Assembly (NCBI GenBank): GCA_016215025.1
Contig: JACRMI010000190.1
Coordinates: 1-60,218 of the forward strand
Source: Chloroflexota bacterium
Lineage (GTDB): Bacteria > Chloroflexota > Anaerolineae > UBA4142
Length of the DNA stretch: 60,218 nucleotides
Direction: 5' to 3'
The notes under the pieces were generated by a model that saw only the letters and a list, made by a program, of their open reading frames with translations, made no database searches and was not told the origin of the DNA. Below are positions 32,504-39,804 of this stretch, piece after piece (within the stretch, counting starts at the first letter, position 1; every line of letters starts with the position of its first letter). A program made the position numbers and the translations under genes.

Positions 32504-32568
32504 AGAAATCCGTTTTCTCAGTAGAAATTCGTATCGGGTTTGAGAAGCATTCGAGAAAACGGGTTTCT
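32504..32568. repeat. inverted repeat, AGAAACCCGTTTTCT family (copy 1)
   Basis: AGAAATCCGTTTTCTC (32504-32519) pairs with GAGAAAACGGGTTTCT (32553-32568) at 15 of 16 positions. Copy 2 is at 41379-41439. Confidence 0.75.
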
Positions 32569-32648
32569 CACCTCAGTGCAATGCAGCAGAGGAGTGGGGA
32601 GTACGTCGATTCGTCTCTGCTCCTCTGCTCCTTTTTTGTTACCTCCGT

Positions 32649-32758
32649 TGTCATTTCGACGAGCGCGAAGCGTTTGCGAGGAGAAATCTCACTTTTCATA
32701 GAACGAGACTCTTTGCGGAGTTTACACTGAGCGAAGCGAACGCGCTTAGAGTGACAGG
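32649..32758. repeat. family A repeat, variant ends
   Basis: TTGTCATTTCGACGAGCGCG to CGCGCTTAGAGTGACAGG with interior GGAGTTTACACTG. Fills most of the gap before the methyltransferase promoter. Confidence 0.7.
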
Positions 32759-32769
32759 GGATGTTTTTG

Positions 32770-32798
32770 TTGAGATTTGTTGCAGGATAGAGTATAAT
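32770..32798 (+). promoter_or_regulatory. sigma70 promoter
   Basis: TTGAGA (32770-32775), 17 bases, TATAAT (32793-32798), 34 bases before ATG 32833. Confidence 0.75.
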
Positions 32799-32832
32799 CG
32801 CGCCAGAAAATTTATTTTGATGGAGTTGCACT

Positions 32833-33891
32833 ATGCCACGTCGCGCCACTCGCATTGACGATGTTCCCAATCGTGATGTGCTAGATGATCTATCGTTTGG
32901 TTTGTACAAAGCGGCTGTTATCAAAGCTGCCATCGAACTCGAAGTTTTTACGCGGATGGCGGAAGGACATCGCACGGTTCCCGCATTAGCGCGCGTGTGC
33001 AGCACAACGGAACGCGGCATCCGTATCTTGCTCGACGCTTTGGTGTTTTCAGGTTTGTTGAGCAAACAGCACAGCGAATATAAACTGTCGCCGACGGCTG
33101 AAGCGTTCTTGGTCAAAGGCAAACCCTCGTACTATGGCGATGCAACGATCGGCGATTTTGCCTGGGATGCGCGCGGACAGTTGCCGAAAATTATTCGCAC
33201 CGGCAAGGCGATTATGCCCGCCGCCTACAGCGACGCGTTTGAACCGACCTGGGCTGGCGTCGCCGCGTCGAGCTTGGTCGATTGGCAAAAGCAACTCGAA
33301 GTTGCAAATGCAATGTGGGACAAGATCGGTATCACGGCGGAGAATGCCAAGGGTTTGCGCGTGCTCGACGTCGCATGTGGCGCGGGCGTTTTATCGATTG
33401 CGTTAGCCAAGCGTCATCCGAGCGTTCGCGTCACGGCACTAGATCGTGCGATGGTGTTGCCATTCACCAAGCAAGTCGCCGAAGCGATGGGTGTCACGTC
33501 GCAAGTGAATATTGTTGTCGGCGATGCACTCAACCTTGAAGTCAAACCAGGCGCTTTCGATATCGTTCTCTTTGGAAACATCACGAGCTATTTCAGTCCC
33601 GAACAGAACGTCGGTGCGTTCCGTCGCGCGTACGAAGCGCTGGTGTTGAATGGTCGCATCGTCATCAGTGCACCTGTCGCCGACGAAGACCACAAGGGTC
33701 CCAGCGAAGTTCCAATCGCCGGAATCGAGATGTTGCTCTTCAGTCCTGATGGCGACATTTACACGCTGACCGAATATCGCGGGATGCTTGAAGCCGTCGG
33801 CTTTTCCGAAGTCACGGCGTATAAAGACGATTGGGGACTCGTCAGCGCGCGTCGGATTGAAATCGCACCAGCGAAGACAGACAAGGGATAG
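32833..33891 (+). CDS. O-methyltransferase-like class I methyltransferase with winged-helix dimer domain
   Basis: 352 aa. The N-terminal winged helix (about residues 15-90: YKAAVIKAAIELEVFTRMAEG, RILLDALVFSGLL) is the dimerisation domain of plant/bacterial COMT- and acetylserotonin-type methyltransferases. The SAM motif GLRVLDVACGAGVLSIALAKRHP is near residue 176; then VTALDRAMVLPFT. Substrates in this family range from polyketides to carotenoid-like compounds; none can be chosen here. Monocistronic by its promoter and the repeat that follows. Confidence 0.88.
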   Translation: MPRRATRIDDVPNRDVLDDLSFGLYKAAVIKAAIELEVFTRMAEGHRTVPALARVCSTTERGIRILLDALVFSGLLSKQHSEYKLSPTAEAFLVKGKPSYYGDATIGDFAWDARGQLPKIIRTGKAIMPAAYSDAFEPTWAGVAASSLVDWQKQLEVANAMWDKIGITAENAKGLRVLDVACGAGVLSIALAKRHPSVRVTALDRAMVLPFTKQVAEAMGVTSQVNIVVGDALNLEVKPGAFDIVLFGNITSYFSPEQNVGAFRRAYEALVLNGRIVISAPVADEDHKGPSEVPIAGIEMLLFSPDGDIYTLTEYRGMLEAVGFSEVTAYKDDWGLVSARRIEIAPAKTDKG

Positions 33892-33897
33892 TTGCTT

Positions 33898-33957
33898 GGA
33901 GTCGAAGCTTTAGCTGGTGGTTTGACGGACAAATCAACCGCGTAAACGCTCGACTCC
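33898..33957. repeat. long imperfect palindrome (GGAGTCGAAGC ... GCTCGACTCC)
   Basis: About 26-base arms around GACGGAC pair with several mismatches. It begins seven bases after the methyltransferase stop. Confidence 0.65.
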
Positions 33958-33977
33958 GGGACAGAAAAGACCAAAGT

Positions 33978-34053
33978 CCGTCATGCTGAGCGGAGCGAAG
34001 CATCTCTCAACGTGCGATGTGAGATCCTTTGAGTCGCTCCTCAGGATGACAAA
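33978..34053. repeat. interspersed palindromic repeat, family A
   Basis: CCGTCATGCTGAGCGGAGCG opens and TCGCTCCTCAGGATGACA closes it. Confidence 0.75.
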
Positions 34054-34064
34054 AAAGGAATAGC

Positions 34065-34598
34065 ATGGAACTTGCAGCGATCCTCTTCGATCTTGGCGAC
34101 ACATTGATGATCGAAGAGACCGAAATCAGAGGGACGGAAGGATACGGACTCTCGGCAGACCTGATCGATGGAATAGGCGATGCGGTTAGAACGTTGAAAG
34201 CGCGTGGTTATCGATTAGGAATTGTTGCCGATGCGCACGTCGAGACCGTTCACAATATTTTGCGGCAGCACGATATGGATCAGCTCTTCGATGCGTTCGC
34301 CATCTCAGAGCAGGTCGGCGTCGAAAAGCCCGATGCGCGAATGTTCAAATGTGTGTTGGATGCGCTTAAGATTTTGCCGCAGGACTATGCTCGCGTCGTG
34401 ATGGTCGGCAATCGATTAGATCGCGATGTGCGTGGTGCAAATCACCTCGGCTTGAATTCGATTCACTTTTGTTGGAACGAGCGTTATCCGCGGACGGATG
34501 ATGAGCCGACGTGTACGGTTCGCAGTGTGCAAGAGTTGATGGATATGATAGTACGGTTGGAAGACGGGGTTGTGGCAACGCCTGAAGTGTTTATATAG
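34065..34598 (+). CDS. HAD-superfamily hydrolase
   Basis: 177 aa. Motif I is ILFDLGDTLM (the first Asp is the nucleophile; the second is within LGDT). Motif II corresponds to LGIVADAH, motif III to VEKPDARMFK and motif IV to VVMVGNRLDRDVRGANHLG. The cap region is small (about residues 20-50). A phosphatase on a small substrate is likely. Flanked by repeats on both sides. Confidence 0.87.
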   Translation: MELAAILFDLGDTLMIEETEIRGTEGYGLSADLIDGIGDAVRTLKARGYRLGIVADAHVETVHNILRQHDMDQLFDAFAISEQVGVEKPDARMFKCVLDALKILPQDYARVVMVGNRLDRDVRGANHLGLNSIHFCWNERYPRTDDEPTCTVRSVQELMDMIVRLEDGVVATPEVFI

Positions 34599-34606
34599 CT
34601 TTGTGG

Positions 34607-34740
34607 AGATTGCTTCGTCGCTTTGACACTTTTCGATGGCGACACTTGCTTGCGCCGCTCCTCGCAATGACATTTCGTCAATCAAAGACATTTCGTAAAT
34701 CATAAATCATAAATCAGAAATCTAAAATCTGAAATCCCAC
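34607..34740. repeat. intergenic repeat block (GATTGCTTCGTCGC element and AAATC words)
   Basis: 34607-34680 holds GGAGATTGCTTCGTCGCTTT and CGCTCCTCGCAATGACATTT, a family seen again at 46928 and 58957. 34683-34740 is a run of AAATCATAAATCAGAAATC-type words ending just before the next gene, similar to 38507-38586. Confidence 0.6.
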
Positions 34741-34746
34741 GGGGTG

Positions 34747-37227
34747 ATGATGCCTCTTCTCGATTTCGAGCTTTATCGCAAACAAGTGACCGTCTCGAAA
34801 AATCCGCTCGTGCAGTTGAGCGTGATCGATGCGGGGCGCTCGCCGGCAGAACGCACCCTGCTGTTCATTCACGGCTTTGGCGGATACGCGATGCAGTGGG
34901 AGCAGCAGTTGATGGAGTTCGCCGATAGGAATCGCGTCGTCGCCGTCGATCTGCGCGGGCATGGTTTATCGGACCGACCCAACACCGAGTACTCGACCGA
35001 TGAATTGGTCTGCGACATCGAGCGCGTGGTCGAAGCGCTTCATTTCCCGCAAAAGTTTGTCGTCCTGGGTCACTCGTTCGGCGGCGCGGTCGCGACTACG
35101 TATGCGGTCAAGCACCCCGAACGCGTTGAACGTCTCGTGCTTGTCAGTACCTCGGTTGATTTCGTCCTCAGTCCACTTTTGAAATTGGTCTTTCGATTTC
35201 CGGTCGCGTTGGCCGAGCCGATTCGCAAAATGTTCCCCAAGAATCTGGCTGCGCCCGCATTTGTGCTCAAGTCGATGTTTCATCACGCGCTGAGTAAATG
35301 GGACGGCAGCAATTATCTGCCGCGCATTAAAGCACCCACGCTTGTTGTCATCGGTCATCGCGATATCGTGTTCAAACAATCGGCGTATGATGCGGTGCCT
35401 GATCTCATCCCAGGTTCGCAAATCGCAAAGATTCCTGTGTCGGCGCATCTCGTCATGCTGGAACGCCCCGATGCGGTGAATCGCGCATTGACGCGCTTCC
35501 TCGGCAGTGCGCCCGTCTCGTGGCGTGAAGGACGCGAGCGCGAGAAAACCGATTTGGTCAAGCGCCGCCCCTGGCTTCGGCATTACGAAGCGGATGTTCC
35601 ATTTACGCTCGCGTATCCAACTCAGCCGCTCCATCGATTTCTCGATATGGCGGCGCGGCATTATCCGAATAATCACGCGATTGTGTTTTACGACCGCGCG
35701 CTGACGTATCGCGAATTGAACGATGCGACGAATCGATTTGCGAATGCGCTAATCGAAATGGGAGTGAAAAAAGGTGATCGTGTCGCGCTGCTTTTGCCAA
35801 ACACGCCGCAAACCGTCATCGCGTACTATGGCGCGCTAAAAGCGGGCGCGGTCGTCGTCAGCTTGAATCCGTTGTTCACCGCCGACGAACTCGCGCACTT
35901 GTTGAACGCTTCGGGCGCGGAGACGATAGTCGCACTGAGTGTGTTCTATCGCTTGGTGAGATCGGTGCAAACAGGAACGCCGCTCAAACGCGTGATCGTC
36001 ACAAACATCAAAGAATATTTTTCGCCGATTCGCAGCGTGCTTTTTTCGATTGTGCGCGAATCGCGCGAAGGACATCGCATCGATTTGCACGATGCGAACG
36101 ACGCGATAGCGTTCGGCGATTTGCTCAAGCGTTCGTCGAGTGAATTGCCCAATGTCGATATTGCGCCCGACGATCTTGCATTGATTCAGTATTCGACCGG
36201 TACGACAGACACGCCCAAGGGCATCATGCTCACTCATGCGAACGTCGTCGCGAACACGGTGCAGTTACGTCACTGGCTGACCGACATCGACGAAGGGGCA
36301 GAGCGCACCCTGGCAGTCTTGCCGTTCTCGCATTCGTATGGCATGACGACGGCGCTGAACCTGGGAATCGCGATTGCCGGTACGCTCATTGTATTGCCGA
36401 CCTTTTCCACGCGCGAAGTGCTCGACGTGATCGCGCGTTATCGTCCCACGTTGTTCCCCGGCGTGCCGACGATGTACGTTGCGATCAATCATTATCCGAA
36501 CGTGCGCCGCTATGGTTTGAAATCGATTCGCGCGTGCGTGAGCGGCGCTGCGCCATTGCCTCTCGAAGTGCAAGAGGCATTCGAAAAGTTGACGCGCGGG
36601 AAATTGGTCGAAGGATATGGCTTGACCGAAGCGAGTCCCGTGACGCACGCCAATCCGATTTACGGCACGCGCAAGACCGGAACGATCGGCGTGCCGCTGC
36701 CGGACACGGAAGCGAAAATTGTCGATATGCAGACCGGTGCGGATGCGCCTATCGGCGAAATTGGCGAGTTGGTCATTCGAGGTCCGCAAGTGATGCGCGG
36801 GTATTGGAATCGACCGGAGGAAACGGCGCAAGTACTCAAAGATGGCTGGCTTTATACCGGCGACGTGGCGAAGATGGATGAGGATGGCTATTTCCAAATC
36901 ATCGACCGCAAGAAGGATATGATTCTCGCGGGCGCGTTCAACGTCTATCCGCGCGACATCGAAGAAGTGTTGTACGAAAATCCCAAGGTGCTTGAGGTGG
37001 CGGTCGCGGGCGTGCCACCGGAAGGCGGCGATCAAGCAGTCAAGGCGTACGTTGTCTTGCGCAAAGGCGAGATGGCAACGGCTGAAGAATTTATCGAGTT
37101 TTGTCGAATGCGGTTGGCGGACTATGCCGTGCCGCACCTGGTCGAGTTCCGCGAGCAGTTACCCAAGACGTTTGTGGGCAAGGTGTTTAAGCGTAAGTTA
37201 ATTGATGAAGAGAGGAAAACCCAGTAG
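34747..37227 (+). CDS. alpha/beta-hydrolase fused to long-chain acyl-CoA ligase
   Basis: About 826 aa. The N-terminal domain (residues 1-265) is an alpha/beta-hydrolase: FIHGFGGYAMQW oxyanion loop, VLGHSFGGA with Ser near residue 110, Asp in VIGHRDIV near 209 and His in VSAHLVML near 238. From about 290 a complete ANL ligase follows: LTYRELNDATNRFANAL, the P-loop YSTGTTDTPKGIMLTH (Asp where Gly is usual), EGYGLTEASPVTH, LYTGDVAKMDEDGY and the catalytic Lys in FVGKVFKRKLI. The fusion suggests that an ester or thioester is cleaved and the acid is re-activated with CoA by one protein. Start among GTG 34744 and ATG 34747/34750 is not decided. Confidence 0.9.
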   Translation: MMPLLDFELYRKQVTVSKNPLVQLSVIDAGRSPAERTLLFIHGFGGYAMQWEQQLMEFADRNRVVAVDLRGHGLSDRPNTEYSTDELVCDIERVVEALHFPQKFVVLGHSFGGAVATTYAVKHPERVERLVLVSTSVDFVLSPLLKLVFRFPVALAEPIRKMFPKNLAAPAFVLKSMFHHALSKWDGSNYLPRIKAPTLVVIGHRDIVFKQSAYDAVPDLIPGSQIAKIPVSAHLVMLERPDAVNRALTRFLGSAPVSWREGREREKTDLVKRRPWLRHYEADVPFTLAYPTQPLHRFLDMAARHYPNNHAIVFYDRALTYRELNDATNRFANALIEMGVKKGDRVALLLPNTPQTVIAYYGALKAGAVVVSLNPLFTADELAHLLNASGAETIVALSVFYRLVRSVQTGTPLKRVIVTNIKEYFSPIRSVLFSIVRESREGHRIDLHDANDAIAFGDLLKRSSSELPNVDIAPDDLALIQYSTGTTDTPKGIMLTHANVVANTVQLRHWLTDIDEGAERTLAVLPFSHSYGMTTALNLGIAIAGTLIVLPTFSTREVLDVIARYRPTLFPGVPTMYVAINHYPNVRRYGLKSIRACVSGAAPLPLEVQEAFEKLTRGKLVEGYGLTEASPVTHANPIYGTRKTGTIGVPLPDTEAKIVDMQTGADAPIGEIGELVIRGPQVMRGYWNRPEETAQVLKDGWLYTGDVAKMDEDGYFQIIDRKKDMILAGAFNVYPRDIEEVLYENPKVLEVAVAGVPPEGGDQAVKAYVVLRKGEMATAEEFIEFCRMRLADYAVPHLVEFREQLPKTFVGKVFKRKLIDEERKTQ

Positions 37228-37290
37228 CCAGCAATCAGTAGTCAGTCGCCAGATAGTCTGACTACTGATTGCTGACGACTGACTACTGAC
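37222..37290. repeat. inverted repeat of CAGTAGTCAG words
   Basis: CAGCAATCAGTAGTCAG (37229-37245) is exactly complementary to 37258-37274; related words extend on both sides. The left end includes the stop region of the fusion gene. Same vocabulary occurs in frame inside murJ (40611-40745). Confidence 0.8.
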
Positions 37291-37294
37291 GAAG

Positions 37295-38158
37295 ATGCCT
37301 GTAGTTGCTCTCGTACTCGTACTGATCGCCGCGTTGCTCCATGGTCTCTGGAATTTCCTGGCGAAAGATGCGCGCGATTCATCGGCGTTCATGTGGTGGG
37401 GCGTTTCCGTAGGCGCGGTGTGGTACTCGGCGTGGATGTTCACGCAAGCGTGGATGGGGCTGCCGCAAGAAATTTGGTTAGCGTTCGCCGTCTCGTTGGC
37501 GATGGAAATATTCTACGTTGCGCTCATCACGCGCGGCTATGCGACCGGCGATCTGTCGCAAGTGTATCCGATTGCGCGCGGCACGCCGCCGTTGTTCATC
37601 GCGCTGTTCAGTGCGATTCTGACCGGCGAGCGATTGCCGATCCTGGGTTACGTCGGCATCGCGCTCCTCGTCTTTGGTGTTTACCTCGCGAGCTTGCCTT
37701 CTCTCTCCGATTTGTCGAAACCACTGCGCGCGCTCTCACATCGACCGGCACAAATCGCAGCGCTGGCGGCGATCTGCGTAGCGGTTTACTCGACCATCGA
37801 CAAGATCAACATGGCGCACGTATCGCCGCAAGTTTACAACGCGTGGGTCTACGCGGGCATTGGGCTGGGCTATGCGCCAGTGGCTTGGTCGCGCGCAAAT
37901 CGGGCGAGCACGATTGCGGAATTCAAAACGAATTGGCGGCGCATTGCGCTTGGCAGCGTGGCGACGATTGGCAGTTATTTGCTCGCGCTGGTTGGCATGG
38001 CAATGACGGCGGCGAGTTATGTGGGCGCGGTGCGCGCGACGAGCGTGGTGATTGGCGCGCTGATGGGCTGGCTCGTGCTTCACGAAAAATTTGGCGCGGT
38101 GCGCGTCATTGCCGCCGCGACGATGGTGGTGGGCCTGACGCTTATCGCTATCGCATAG
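37295..38158 (+). CDS. EamA/DMT-family transporter
   Basis: 287 aa, ATG 37295 directly after a repeat, no good ribosome site. Ten hydrophobic segments: VALVLVLIAALLHGLWNFLAKDA at the N-terminus, QVYPIARGTPPLFIALFSAILTGE closing the first repeat and YVGAVRATSVVIGALMGWLVLHEKFG in the second, both family hallmarks. Substrate unknown. Confidence 0.88.
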   Translation: MPVVALVLVLIAALLHGLWNFLAKDARDSSAFMWWGVSVGAVWYSAWMFTQAWMGLPQEIWLAFAVSLAMEIFYVALITRGYATGDLSQVYPIARGTPPLFIALFSAILTGERLPILGYVGIALLVFGVYLASLPSLSDLSKPLRALSHRPAQIAALAAICVAVYSTIDKINMAHVSPQVYNAWVYAGIGLGYAPVAWSRANRASTIAEFKTNWRRIALGSVATIGSYLLALVGMAMTAASYVGAVRATSVVIGALMGWLVLHEKFGAVRVIAAATMVVGLTLIAIA

Positions 38159-38187
38159 TGGACAGTGGACGGTGGGCAGTGAACAGT

Positions 38188-38229
38188 AAAGACCTTCCGG
38201 GTTTTCGCCCAAGCGCCTGGAAGGTCTTT
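38188..38229. repeat. inverted repeat, GACCTTCC family; weak terminator
   Basis: AAAGACCTTCC (38188-38198) pairs with GGAAGGTCTTT (38219-38229); CCATTTTG follows. Could end the transporter message. Confidence 0.6.
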
Positions 38230-38281
38230 CCATTTTGTCTCTCCATTTCAATTAGTGTTAGAGTCATGTCCGACCGTTTTG

Positions 38282-38310
38282 TTGACCGATACCTTGCTTT
38301 GATGTACAAT
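38282..38310 (+). promoter_or_regulatory. sigma70 promoter, probably giving a leaderless ttuB message
   Basis: TTGACC (38282-38287), 17 bases, TACAAT (38305-38310). The ATG of ttuB is at 38317, six bases after the -10, so transcription should start at or near the start codon. If the promoter is false, the longer start at 38266 would be possible. Confidence 0.6.
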
Positions 38311-38316
38311 CCCGGC

Positions 38317-38505
38317 ATGGAAATCAAGTATCGCGAAAAAAAGTGGGAGATGAAAGCCGGCATGACCGCGCGGGATGCGCTAAAAAAAATCGGTGTCGAT
38401 CCCGAATCGGTTTTGATAACGATCAACGGCAAACTTGTTACCGACGATGCGCTGTTGAAAGATACTGATCAAGTCAAGTTGGTCGCGGTTGTATCAGGTG
38501 GATGA
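38317..38505 (+). CDS. ttuB: TtuB/ThiS/MoaD-like sulfur carrier protein
   Basis: 62 aa from ATG 38317 (MEIKYREKKWEMKAGMTARD). A small beta-grasp protein with SVLITINGKLVTDDALLKDTD and VKLVAVVSGG at the C-terminus. The terminal Gly-Gly is adenylated and thiocarboxylated by an E1-like enzyme and then donates sulfur. It lies 87 bases before a TtuA-type tRNA thiolase, the enzyme that in Thermus takes sulfur from TtuB. ThiS or MoaD roles are less likely given this neighbour. No E1-like activating gene is in view. Confidence 0.82.
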   Translation: MEIKYREKKWEMKAGMTARDALKKIGVDPESVLITINGKLVTDDALLKDTDQVKLVAVVSGG

Positions 38506-38506
38506 T

Positions 38507-38586
38507 TAATTTCAGATCTTTGATTTCAGATTGCACATTGAATGTAGAATCTACAATCTGAAATTTGAAATCTGCAATCAGAAATG
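38507..38586. repeat. inverted repeat of ATTTCAGATTG words
   Basis: GATTTCAGATTGCACATTG and the complementary CAATCTGAAATTTGAAATC form imperfect nested stems between ttuB and ttuA. Confidence 0.65.
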
Positions 38587-38592
38587 GGTTAG

Positions 38593-39576
38593 ATGCGTTG
38601 TAAGAAATGTAATACGGATGCGGTCATCAACATGCGCCATCATCGACTCGCGTTGTGCGGAACGCACTATGACGAGTGGGTGTTAGCGCAGACAGACCGC
38701 GCCATCGAAAAATATAAAATGTTCACGCACGACGAGCGCATTCTAGTCGCGGTGAGCGGCGGCAAGGACTCACTTTCGCTGTGGGATGCGCTGTTACGTC
38801 TCGGCTATCAAGCGGATGGCTTGTACATTGGCTTGGGCATCAACGACCCAGAACCATATTCGGATGTGTCGCTGGAGAAAACTCGTGCGTTTGTGGCGAG
38901 TGACGTGTGGCGAGTGCCAACCACAGAGAGTGATGTCACGTCACCCGGCACTCGTCACACGCCACTTTTACATGTTGTTGATATTGAGCAGACGTATGGC
39001 AAAACGATTCCACAAATTGCGCGCGAGAAAGCACGTGGGCAGGGGCGACCGTGCGCGGCGTGTGGCTTGACCAAGCGCTATGTCATGAATCGAATAGCGC
39101 ACGACAAGGGTTATGCGGTTCTTGCGACAGGGCACAATCTCGACGACGAGGTTGCTGTGCTATTTCAAAATACGATGCGTTGGCAGACTGGCTATTTGGC
39201 GCGACAAGCTCCCGTGTTGCCCGCCTCACGCGAGGGACTCACTCGCAAGGTCAAACCGTTCGTTCGATTCTACGAACGCGAGACGGCGACGTACGCACTC
39301 GTGCGTGGCATCGATTACATCTACGACGAGTGCCCGCACGCAGTTGGCAATCTCACGAATTTTTACAAGACTCTGCTAAACCAACTCGAAACGGAATCGC
39401 CTGGCTCGAAGCTGGCGTACTATCTCGAATTTCTGCGCGCGCGCAGCGAAGGTCTATTCGAAAAATTCAATCCGACGACCGAGCTGCATGATTGCGAAGT
39501 ATGCGGTCAACCGACGACGGCACCTGGGCGTTGTGCGTTTTGCCGAATGTGGGATGTTAGTGCTCTAGTGCAATAG
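38593..39576 (+). CDS. ttuA: TtuA-family tRNA 2-thiouridine synthase
   Basis: 327 aa. N-terminal zinc finger Cys3, Cys6, Cys22, His25; PP-loop SGGKDS at 55-60; three cysteines for a [4Fe-4S] cluster at Cys154, Cys157 (GRPCAACG) and Cys247 (DECPHA); C-terminal zinc finger CEVCGQ..GRCAFC. This is the full TtuA/Ncs6 layout, which thiolates U54 (TtuA) or U34 (Ncs6) with sulfur from a ubiquitin-like protein. Residues about 100-122 (SDVWRVPTTESDVTSPGTRH) are an extra stretch where relatives go straight to LPLHVVD. That DNA (38896-38962) is built from GTGGCGAGTG/CACTCGTCAC words, like a repeat inserted in frame. Confidence 0.88.
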   Translation: MRCKKCNTDAVINMRHHRLALCGTHYDEWVLAQTDRAIEKYKMFTHDERILVAVSGGKDSLSLWDALLRLGYQADGLYIGLGINDPEPYSDVSLEKTRAFVASDVWRVPTTESDVTSPGTRHTPLLHVVDIEQTYGKTIPQIAREKARGQGRPCAACGLTKRYVMNRIAHDKGYAVLATGHNLDDEVAVLFQNTMRWQTGYLARQAPVLPASREGLTRKVKPFVRFYERETATYALVRGIDYIYDECPHAVGNLTNFYKTLLNQLETESPGSKLAYYLEFLRARSEGLFEKFNPTTELHDCEVCGQPTTAPGRCAFCRMWDVSALVQ

Positions 39577-39770
39577 TGAGATAGCTCGTTGGTTCGCTAG
39601 ATCGTTGGTTGGTGGCATTTGCCATGAGCTATCTGCAATTTGCTATGCGCCATTAGCCATCTGCTATCTGCTATTTGTCATTTGTAATTCCCATCGAGGT
39701 TTTCTCCAATCTCTACGAATAGCGTCGAGTCTCCAATTTCCAACGTCCAACCTCCAACATCCACCTCCGT
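39577..39770. repeat. intergenic run of repeat words before and into murJ
   Basis: GCTCGTTGGTTCGCTAGATC, then GCCATTTGCCATGAGCTATC-type words, then CTCCAATTTCCAACGTCCAA. The last set runs into the reading frame of the MurJ N-terminus. Related GCTATCAGCCATTAGCC words occur at 46383-46465. Confidence 0.65.
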
Positions 39771-39804
39771 CGTTCGCGCCGCGGCGATAATTTCTATTGG
39801 CAAT

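Noticed and set aside
37393..38266. Long frame upstream of ttuB as part of that protein
   Set aside because: It overlaps the EamA transporter in another frame; only the last 62 codons match the beta-grasp family and a promoter lies just before them.
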